Shown here: one piece after another, positions 55,248-64,000 of the stretch
Layout: the number at the start of each line of letters is the position of its first letter
Numbering within the stretch: the first letter of the stretch is position 1
Assembly: GCF_014851395.1 (NCBI RefSeq)
Contig: NW_024040040.1
Span: 22,363,000-22,426,999 of the forward strand
Direction of reading: 5' to 3'
DNA: 64,000 nucleotides
From: Micropterus salmoides
Lineage: Eukaryota > Chordata > Actinopteri > Centrarchiformes > Centrarchidae
Program-made: the position numbers and the translations under genes
The notes under the pieces: model-generated
Told to the model about the DNA's origin: nothing
Database searches by the model: none
What the model saw: the letters and a program-made list of their open reading frames with translations, nothing else

Positions 55248-57612
55248 AAAATGCTAATTCTAATGTTACTGAAAAACCATTAGGCTTCGTGGTTTAAGTC
55301 AAAATGGAAACAACTCAATTTAACACTGAGGAACTCAAAACTTGTTAAAAGGTTAAATTGTGAGTAGACTTTAGCCTAAGGCTAATGCTGGTAAATTAAT
55401 GTTCATGTTCATGATGTTAGAAGTTCACGTAAATACTAAATTATTGTGGAATGCATGCATCAAATTAGATTTTCAGCTTGTTATGTCTTTGTTGTAATTT
55501 TACAACATTGGGTGAGACTGTTAGTATTTGAAATTGTTCCTGTATGTTAGCAGTAAAATATAGTTGATTGTTGCCGTGCACGCCTCCTGTGGCCACTCGC
55601 AGCACCAGAGGAGGTGGGACGCCCCGAAAGGGTAATCACTCTCGACCTGAAAGAGCTGGTGATGCTCTTAGGCATAAAAGCAGGATTAGAGCGCAGAACA
55701 GCAGAGCTGCCGTCACCCTGAATCCTTAGACACGGAGGGGCCACAGAGAGGGCAGCCAGATTACTGACCTAGTTGGCCGACGTCAGAGCCAAGAGCAGGG
55801 CAAACGTGGCTGAAAGGAACCTCAGGTCCGCTGTCTCCAAAGGCTCAAAATGTGCTCCGAGCTCCCAGTACAGCCAGAGTAAGCTAATTTGAACAGTGGT
55901 TGCACAGCTAACTGAGCTAATTAGATAATGGCAGCTGTTAAATAACTTCAGCAACAAGTAAAGCTATCTGTCCATCAGGAAACTCTATGAATTACAGAGT
56001 TGAGGCAGAGCAGCAGGGAAAGAAAACTAGAAAATATTTTCTCCATGTTTCTAATATTTCTCCATCAAATATTTCACCAAAATCACTGGGAAAAGTTGTG
56101 TTTTTGTACAGTAATCAGTGGGGCCCGGTCTCAGAAACACTTTTTTTCAGCAGCTTCACATTGAGCAATCTTTTTATTGGACACTAAGTGCAGAATGAGT
56201 CATCAGCATTTTAAAATGGCTTTCCAAAGGACAAACTCTAAAGTGTCATCAAGAATACTTGCAAAACAACTTTTGTTTTGTCATTGAGTGGCCTGATACT
56301 CCCATAGTGATGACATAGTGCAAAGCATATCATATAAAAACATTTAAACATGGATTTTCATGGGAATGGGAGTTATGTTATTGTGTGTTTCTCTAAAATA
56401 CACTGAGCAGACTATGCATAATTGTTAAAGTAGTAAAAGGTAGTTTTGTGGACATTAGTATTATGAAGACATGTTTGCAAAGGTTTAATTGGCCGTATTC
56501 CCGAAAAAGTTTGCTGTGAGGACTTAAGGATAGGGTCAAATTTTTAAAAAGTCTGTCTTGAAACAATACTCACATGCATCCTACATGTACATTTTAAATG
56601 TTATTGGTTGTTGTAATTGTTCTTCCAGTCCACAGAGACAGCAAAGATATGCCTTCCTAAACCAATTTCAATGTTAGTGAGGTGGAACAAAAACTGCAGT
56701 CCTCGTTCTGTGCAAAGATTACTTCAAAACTTCAGCCTAGGGATAGTGTGAATTTAGTACAAAACATTTATAGCCTGAACTAGTTTTTTAAGCCTGTCCC
56801 TAGACAGGTGGTTATACAACTACACACAGATCAACTAGAAAACACAGACAAGGTGACGCAAAAAATAAATATTATTAAAATACAAATACAATGGAAGATC
56901 ACCCATGACTACACCTCTTAGAAACTGTTTGCACTTGAAAATGATTTTATTCATGATCCGGAGTTCTGTGTTTAAGGAGTCAGACTGACTGGAGTTGTAA
57001 ACAGTATAGTGAAGCTATTTACTAATTTTGGTCAGAATCAATCAACAATGATTAAAGCCAATGTCATAAACTCCAATAGTTATTGTCTGTACTTTCTATA
57101 ATAAATGCAAAGTAGACTATGGAATTATGACAACTATCATGTTGGGCTGAGATGATCCACCTGCTGAATTACAGTGCGAGTGGAAGCTGTCATTATGCTG
57201 CTGTTATGCAAGATGGGTTCGGACAGCATGCTTAAAAACACTTTTTTTTCGAATTTTGCAATGCATATAATAATGATAGTCAGGCAGATGATACTGTACA
57301 TTCCAGTTGGAGATGATTATGATGTATAGAAACTCCAGCATTATGGAAAATGTGAAAGTGCTGCAGTTTTGTTACACTGAAATTATTACGAAGACAGGCC
57401 CTATTGGCAGAAATGATGGGTTTGTTGTAGTGAGAACAATGGGGTGAATGTCATTCGCAGAGACTCCGCAGCACCTTTTTTGACTCTCGGGAATCTACAA
57501 TGGGGGTTTTGAATAAACACCTTTGGTATGACTTGCTTAAAGGCTTGCAGTAAAGGTGTCAATATTGTAGACTTGCCAGACAAGACAAGAACTTTCCACC
57601 CTGGAGGAAATA
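55248..57612. other. No gene recognised
   Basis: AT-rich. A GC-richer patch at 55,570-55,870 is open in places on the minus strand (65 codons at 55547-55744) but matches nothing I know. No terminal repeats seen. Confidence 0.35.
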
Positions 57613-57614
57613 TA

Positions 57615-58760
57615 CAGTCCCCTCCAAAAGTATTGGAACGGTAAGGCAAATTCCTTTGTTTTTGTTGTTCACTGAAGACATTTGGGTTTAAGATGAAAAG
57701 ATGAGTATGAGACAAGAGTTCAGAATTCCAGCTCTCATTTCCTGGTATTCACATCTAGATGTGTTAAACAACTCAGGACATCCACCCTTTGCTTGAACCC
57801 ACCCATTTTTCAAGTGAGCAAAACTATTGGAACCTGTGACTGACAGATGTTTTTTGTTGCCCATTTGTTGCCTTTTAGATTGATTGTCCAAACATTAAAT
57901 AGCTCTGCATGACTAGTCTAAGTTTTCATCCTTGTTCAAACCTATAAAGACTGCATTTCCTGTTAAAGATGATAAACCAACATGAAGACCAGAGAGCTGT
58001 CTATGGGAGAAAAGCAAGCCATTGTCAAGCTGAGAAAAGAAGGAAAATCGACCAGAGCCATTGGACAAACATTGGGCATAGCAAGCATAACAATTTGGAA
58101 TGTCCTGTAAAAGAAATAAACTACTGGTGTGCTGAGCAACAGACGTCAAACAGGTCGGCCAAGGAAAACAACAGTAGTTGATGACAGAAATATAATGAGA
58201 GCTGTGAAGAAAACCCCCAAAACATAAGTAAGTGACATCAGCAACGATCTCCACAGTGCAGGGGTGAAGGTATCACAATCCACTGTTCGGAGAAGACTCA
58301 GAGAGCTGAAATGTAGAGGCCACACCACAAGATGCAAACCACTCATCAGCAGTAAGAATTGGAAGGCCAGATTGAAATTTGCAAAGAAGTACAGAGATGA
58401 GCCGCAGAAGTTCTGCAACACAATCTTATGGACTGATGAGACCAAGATTAATCTCTACCAAAGTGATGGAAAGGCCAAAGTGTGGAGAAAGAAAGGAACT
58501 GCTTATGATCCGAAGCATACAAGGAGAAAGAAAGGAACTGCTTATGATCCGAAGCATACAAGCTCATCTGTGAAGCATGGTGGAGGTAATGTCATGGCTT
58601 GGGTGTGCATGGCTGCTTCTGGAACAGGCTCATTAATATTTATTGATGATGGTAGCAGCAGAATGAATTCAGAAGTGTACACAAACATTTTATCTGCCAG
58701 TTTACGGAGAAATGCATTGAAACTGACTGTCTTGAATTACTATTGTCTGACCATAGTGAT
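57615..58760 (+). pseudogene. Tc1-like transposon copy 2, 3'-truncated
   Basis: Starts CAGTCCCCTCCAAAAGTATT after a TA and keeps the 5' non-coding part that the copy at 7,482 lost. Transposase text begins near 58,000 (LSMGEKQAIVKLRKEGKS) with a stop after the HTH region and in-frame damage near 58,225. ILWTDETKINL is present. A 39-bp direct duplication (58484-58522 and 58523-58561) inserts 13 residues after KVW. The element is cut after about 58,740, before the second and third catalytic residues, and has no right inverted repeat. Confidence 0.9.
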
Positions 58761-58991
58761 GTAGTGGAGTATGTGGCCTTTGCGTGTATACTTTCATTCA
58801 TTATTGTCAGAAGATGGAAGCCTCCATCCTAGGTAAAAGTTACACCATGTGTCTCATAGGACAAAGGAATAGAAGTTTCAGCAGTAAAAGCCTTCCTCCA
58901 TGCCCTAGCTTACAAAATCAGCTTTACCAGCATTAGCCTTAGGCTGAAGTCCACTCACAACAACGAAGCCTAATGTTTTTTTTGGAGTTTT

Positions 58992-59130
58992 TCATCCATC
59001 CATCCATCATCAACCGCTTATCCTGCATACGGGGTCGCGGGGGGCTGGAGCCAATCCCAGCTGACATCGGGCGAAAGGCGGGGTACACCCTGGACAGGTT
59101 GCCAATCCATTGCAGGGAAGTTTTCCATCC
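58992..59130 (-). mobile_element. RTE-type LINE/SINE 3' end, reverse
   Basis: CATCCATCCATCATCAACCG, CGGGGTCGCGGGGGGCTGGA, CAATCCCAGCTGACATCGGG and GGCGGGGTACACCCTGGACA: the reverse orientation of the family at 55,165, with more of the body retained. Confidence 0.65.
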
Positions 59131-61560
59131 GGTCAATGGAATTACTCAAGGCTAACGGATGTTGTTTTTGATGTTGCTACAACTACAGCTACAACATCAC
59201 AAGGACCCAACTGGAGTGGCCAACTTTGACTTTCACTTGGAACTGTGGCAGCAGCGACCGCTGCTGTCTAGCTCTGAAACAGGACTGCCAGATAGAAACC
59301 TCATCAGCTAGATTCCAGTTGATTGTGCTAGTGTTATGTTAGCGTCTCACAGTTTTATTCTAATAACCAACTTGCTTCACCTCACTATTTCCAATAAGAT
59401 AAGAATTATTTCATTGCTTAATATCTGCTGTTCATCTAATTCATTTATTCAGTTATTAGGCATTTAGCTAAATATATGACCTAATTAAATCAGGAAGATG
59501 TCTGTGTGTTGTCTTTGAAGAAGAAGACAAAGGTCATCTATTGAAAATAATTCAGTTCTTCATTGAGTTTCATTTTACTTTAATTCAATTCAGTGATTCA
59601 TTTAATGACTGAGTTTTGAAGTAATCAGTTTATTTGTTTCCCTGTTTTCAACTTTCAACTACCTTAAAGATATCATATGAAAGTACTTGATCCGCGACAT
59701 TGTGTACTGAGAAGAAAATTGTGTCCACAAACAGCACAACTCCCTGTAAAATGAATGAATTGTCATATTTACACATAGTTTTTTGTACGGATTAAAGAGA
59801 TATATAACATGCTTTAAAGGTGATGTAAGTGGATCTTTGGACAGACCCAGGCTAGCCCAGGACTATAAGGACTAAGCTTTGCAAGTCTTGTACTCCACCA
59901 CCAGAGCCACCTGCACTCCCTACAACCTTATAACAGACATCAGAGTGGTATTGATTCTCTTAGCTTATCTCAGAGCCAGAAAGTGAATACGCATATTTCC
60001 AAAAATGTCAAAACATTCCTTTAAATTAGAAATTAAAACAAACAAAAGACACATTGGTTGAATGTATCAATTAATTTATGTTCAAACTGAAAAATACAGG
60101 ATCAATACTAGTGTATATAATTGAAAAACAGATGAATAAAGGCAGCTCTATAGATGGTACATCAATAGTGTGTTGGTCTCAGCAGGAACATAATGAGTTT
60201 TCAGCAACAGTGGTCGTGTGGTTTCTATAGGGTCTGTGGTTAGTGATGGAAATCATAATGCTCATTTAGCCCTGCCTGTCTTGTGACACTAAAAGACCCT
60301 CATTTATATGTCACAAGGTGATTTTGAGCTTTCTATTGACTAGCTGGGTCAAACAACTGATCTTTGATCTGAAATTGCATCTGTAACAGGTATGGACATT
60401 TTGTTTCAGGCTTTCTTATGGTACTGAATATGATATATATAATATAATGTACTAGTGCTAGTTGATCGTGGATTAATTTGTCATTTAGAAAGTGTTCTTC
60501 CTATTATATAGTTGAGATGAGAACCCCTTTTCATATTGTACCCTCAACTTAAATTGGAAGATTAGAGGGATGGAAAACCTGGCCCTTTCTGTGATCTGAC
60601 AAGCTTCTCTGCTGGGGTTTCTGCATGACTTCCGCAGGAAGTGCAAATTTTCTAGTTATTACTATTCTTCTTCCGTGCAACGTTTCAACTCCTCTCTACT
60701 TTGTGCTACAAAAACCATTCAACTATCAAAATGTTCAGCTCTTTGAGCACGTGTGCTTGCATATAACATTTTTCTAACATTTATTTTATACTATACTATA
60801 CTATATATACTTTTTAAAATGTAATCTTTTTATGCATTTTTTTTAACATGTAAGTAAATGGAGAATTCTTCAAATCCTGCTTTATGCTCCTTCTGCTTTC
60901 AAAGCCTACTACTTCTGCATACTTTCAGCTATTTTTGTCATTTCAACTTTAAAATGTTCACAAATCCTTAAGCTTTAATGCTTACCTTCAACTTTTTGAT
61001 ATCTTTTATACTTTTTCCACTATCACGATTTTAGTCTGGTAAAGAATTCAGGCTTTTTCTGACTTTATAATGGAAGCGGATGAGACGGAATGTTCAGAGC
61101 TAGAGCACGTGTTGTCATCGCTAGAGGGCAGCCAGCTTGAGAACTCATCGTAAAAAATTATTTTTAAATCACTGGCCTGGTCACAATTTTAACTCTTTGG
61201 GTATGAAATTATTCTAGAAATGCAGGTATTTTTGTTGTGGTTCCTCACATGTGTTTAGTAAATCCCTCAGACTTATAGATTTATCTCTGTGTCCTTCCAA
61301 AGGACAGGAGTGACAGAAAATCCTCCATAGGCTTCAATAGTAAATTCTCCTCAACATTTCTTGACCAGAGCAGAACATACCAGTTTTTCAACTCGCCAAA
61401 GTGGTCCCTTTTTTCAACTTTATCCACACAAAAAATATGATGATATGACCTACAGTTTTGTCTCTGGGCAGGTTTGTTTGAGGCAAAGTCTGAGAGAGAT
61501 TTTGCCATCTGTCTATATAGGATAGCTGGTTGCCCAGGTGATGTTAATAAGCAGAGAGAG
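59131..61560. other. No gene recognised
   Basis: AT-rich with short local features: a perfect ACTTCCGCAGGAAGT palindrome-like hairpin at 60628-60642, followed by TTTTCTAGTTATTACTATTC, which resembles the boundary of a dispersed fish repeat running to about 61,150; and TCGCTAGAGGGCAGC near 61,119. No termini could be fixed. Confidence 0.35.
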
Positions 61561-61586
61561 ATCAAAGGGAGACACACACGCACACA

Positions 61587-61589
<3 letters not shown>

Positions 61590-61626
<37 letters not shown>
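61590..61626. repeat. (CT)n microsatellite with flanking CA repeats
   Basis: About 18 CT dinucleotides between ACACACGCACACACATT-type stretches; another CA run lies at about 61,800-61,819. Confidence 0.95.
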
Positions 61627-61632
<6 letters not shown>

Positions 61633-61849
61633 CGCACACACATACTTGGTCCTGTGTTCTGATTGGTGGACAGACGTTAAGCTATTTCCTCAATGAAGTT
61701 AAGTGTACTGCATCCAGAGTACTGCATCTGCTACTACAACCACTACTACTGCAGTAATTACTGCTACCTGGTACTGCAACTAACACACATAGAGAGACAC
61801 AAACACACACACACACACTGTTCTCTTTACTGGAAACAGTTGGGTCTCT

Positions 61850-62175
61850 ATGTCTCACGCACTCACAGTCTTATAGTCCACCTGTGTCTCTGTCTCACAG
61901 TCTGTCTCACAGTCTCACAGTCTTATAGTCCACCTCTCTCTCTGTCTAACAGTCTGTCTCACAGTCTTATAGTCCACCTCTCTCTCTGTCTCACAGTCCG
62001 TCTCACAGTCTCACAGTCTTATAGTCCACCTCTCTCTCTGTCTCACAGTCCATCTCACAGTCTCACAGTCTTATAGTCCACCTGTGTCTCTGTCTCACAG
62101 TCCCTGTCACAGTCTCATAGTCCACCTGTGTCTCTGTCTCACAGTCCTTCTCACAGTCTCACAGTCTTATTTTCC
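61850..62175. repeat. About 52-bp minisatellite
   Basis: TTATAGTCCACCT starts at 61871, 61923, 61967, 62019 and 62071, with a variant at about 62,115. Units alternate near 52 and 44-46 bases and consist of CTGTCTCACAGTC phrases. It fades into general CTGTCT-rich sequence up to about 62,425. The long frame across it is compositional. Confidence 0.9.
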
Positions 62176-62426
62176 ACCTGTCTGTCTGTCTCTCACTGCT
62201 TCTCTTTCCCTGTCTGTCTGTCTTTCACTTGTTCTGTCTCTCTCTCTCTACCTCACTGTCTTCCTGTCTCTCTAACCTTCTCTGACTGCCTGTCTCACTG
62301 TCTTTATCTGACTGTTTGTGCCCGTCGCTGTCTGACTGACTGTCTTAATCTGATTCTCTGCCTATCGCTCACTGTATGTCTGTTTGTCTCTGTCTCTCTG
62401 CCTCACTGTCTTCCTGTCTCTCTAAC

Positions 62427-63360
62427 AGGTCAGTGGATGATGCTGTCAACTTGGGACTGCATTACATCCTGCAACACCTCCACTCTCCAGGGACACATGA
62501 AAGGATTCTGTTCGTGGACTTCAGCTCAGCGTTCAACACCATCATCTCAGAAATCTTCAGCACCAAACTCACCCAGCTCACTGTGCCAGCCTTCACCTGT
62601 CAGTGGATCACAAACTTCCTGACTGACAGGAGTCAGCAGGTGAGGCTGGAGTACATCACATACAGCACCCGGACTATTAGCACTGGTGCTCCCCAGGGGT
62701 GTGTGCTCTCCCCACTGCTCTTCTCCCTCTACACCAACAACTGCACCTCAGGAGACCCATCTGTCAAACTCCTGAAGTTTGCTGACGACACAACGGTCAT
62801 CGGCCTCATCCGGGACGGAGATGAGTCGGCCTACAGACGGGAGGTTGATCAGCTGGCTCTCTGGTGCGGTCAGAACAACCTAGAGCTTAACACTCTCATA
62901 ACTGTGGAGATGATCGAGGCCTTCAGGAGGAGCCCCCCCACTCTGTCTCTAATCAGCCGTTGGTTATCAGTTATTATTTATTCATCATTCATATTCTCAT
63001 ATTGTATATATTGTTTACCAAACCCACCTACCTCAAGTACATAACACCTGCACATAATACTTATTCAATCCAGCATCCTTTGCACTATGCTCCATTGCAC
63101 TGCGTACATGTATTCATGTATGTGTACCTGTATATCACATCCACCTCCAACATGTACATAATAATGGTAATAATAATTTACTCCTGCATCTTTTGCACTC
63201 TGCTCATTGCACTATTGTCTCAGTCTTTCTTTATTGTTGTTGTTTATAATGTGTATATATGTGCCTGCGTTTGATTTTATTATTGTATAAGTAAGTGCAT
63301 GGTGAGCAATGTACAATCCAGAGTCAAATTCCTTGTATGTGCACACATACCTGTCAAATA
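62427..63360 (+). pseudogene. LINE reverse transcriptase fragment and 3' UTR (Rex1/Babar-like)
   Basis: Reads RSVDDAVNLGLHYILQHLHS, ERILFVDFSSAFNTI (catalytic Asp region), RTISTGAPQGCVLSPLLFSLYTN and KLLKFADDTTVIGLI, with FADD as the catalytic box (62778-62789), then LALWCGQNNLELN. Truncated upstream (starts within RT) and damaged after LELN, where text expected before the next motif is shortened. The 3' UTR matches 4,180-4,523 and 7,418-7,481 and ends near TCAAATAAAACTCTGATATT. Same family as the inverted copy at 3,283. Confidence 0.85.
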
Positions 63361-63738
63361 AAACTCTGATATTATGTAACTTCTGTGTTTGAGTTAAAAT
63401 GTCTTAGCAGCATGTAGGTGTTGTCATATTAGGCTCTGTCACTTTAAGAGGGTAACCTCTGACCCTGAGCTGTGACGGACTATGATGGGTTTTTTTAAGA
63501 GAGGCCTCCAATTCGTTCATGTAGATGCCTGCCACCTTTCTAAACTTGTGATTGGTTAAGGGGCGGGCCTAACAGCCAGAGCAGAGTTACGAGTCAGCCT
63601 GCTGCTTCCAGCGTGTGTTTTTCTCTGGAGGTAACTTAGCCATAAGCTGCAGTAGACAGAAAGGTATAATTTAATAATTATACAGACAGTCAGTAGCCTG
63701 GCTATTTTATAATAAGTTTGTCACTCGTAACTAGCCTA
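63361..63738. other. Unassigned sequence
   Basis: Includes GTCACTTTAAGAGGGTAACC and GGTTAAGGGGCGGGCCTAAC, which look promoter- or LTR-like, but no paired terminus is visible. Confidence 0.3.
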
Positions 63739-64000
63739 TAATTGCGACATTTTTTGTCAGATCAAAATTTCCTCTACAAACTGTCATCAGCTTGGTCCAG
63801 AGATTATCCATGCCAAGTTTGGTGTCGATCGGATTTGCGGCTTCGGAGGAGTTAATTAAAATAGGTTTATCAGTTTTCGCGATGTAGCGAGAAAAAGCGG
63901 AAATGGGCGTGGCCTATACCATTAGATTCAGCTCGATCCCCCTAACGCGTGGATATAAGGTTTTTGATATCCGCCTTCGTGAGCGGGAGTTCCAAGCCCA
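63739..64000. repeat. 13-kb-type dispersed repeat, continues past window
   Basis: Matches 14,305-14,570 closely (AGATCAAAATTTCCTCTAC, CAGCTTGGTCCAGAGATTAT, GGAGTTAATTAAAATA, GGGCGTGGCCTATACCA). Same orientation as the copy at 13,017-15,447. Confidence 0.85.

Noticed and set aside
61850..62175. CRISPR-like array
   Set aside because: Regular spacing around 52 bases, but the spacers are themselves repeats of the same CTGTCTCACAG phrases and the genome is vertebrate. It is a minisatellite.
62395..62430. Splice acceptor (pyrimidine run then CTCTAACAG) upstream of the RT frame
   Set aside because: The pyrimidine run is part of the CTGTCT-rich minisatellite field, and the downstream frame is a truncated LINE.

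Overview
The window is vertebrate, almost certainly teleost fish. It carries L2-type and Rex1/Babar-type LINEs, Tc1-like transposons, Ty3/Gypsy elements, hAT- and piggyBac-like non-autonomous transposons, GATGG-tailed RTE-type ends, and the fish repeat families that begin AAAGCTGCAAGCAGC or end AGGGCCCGAGCAC. I find no convincing host protein-coding exon. Nearly all interpretable sequence is mobile DNA or tandem repeat.

Layout. 1-1990: leader, tRNA-Arg-like primer site and LTR of a minus-strand LTR retroelement. 3283-12960: a nest of insertions whose order can be read from target-site duplications. A 5'-inverted LINE carries a non-autonomous LTR element with a proline-rich ORF (TSD ATTAT) and a Tc1-like transposon (TA). 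The Tc1 carries an L2 LINE (TSD CATTTCA) and a TTAA-flanked MITE, and the L2 carries a 680-bp solo LTR (TSD AAAAC). 13.0-15.4 kb: a dispersed element with a 723-bp internal tandem repeat. 15.4-32.3 kb: several copies of a second, related element (called A here) whose internal 469-bp unit has expanded to about 22 copies at 21.8-32.3 kb, with higher-order periods of 2813 and 938 bp. Some A copies contain a 1.7-kb module (called B). 32.3-34.1 kb: the 5' half of an L2 LINE, abutting the array. 37.5-41.9 kb: a structurally intact Gypsy element with one open 1322-codon gag-pol frame. 42.9-44.2 kb: a hAT-like element. 45.2-53.2 kb: a head-to-head pair of A+B composites, then another A copy with about five 469-bp units. 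53-64 kb: mostly anonymous sequence with a second Tc1 copy, RTE ends, simple repeats, a LINE RT fragment and the edge of another 13-kb-type repeat.

The observation most worth following up is that every complete 469-bp monomer contains three kinds of regulatory-factor-like motif. One is a 14-base match to the published CTCF core consensus (CCAGCAGGTGGCGC on the minus strand, 25 exact copies between 18.1 and 32.0 kb, all in one orientation). The others are repeated ETS-type ACAGGAAGT sites and a YY1-type AAAATGGCC site. The array therefore looks like a transposon-born macrosatellite of co-oriented candidate insulator sites. Binding is inference; the motif matches are read directly.

Limits: boundaries of divergent repeats are good to tens of bases, family names are from recognition without any search, and copy counts were made by eye.
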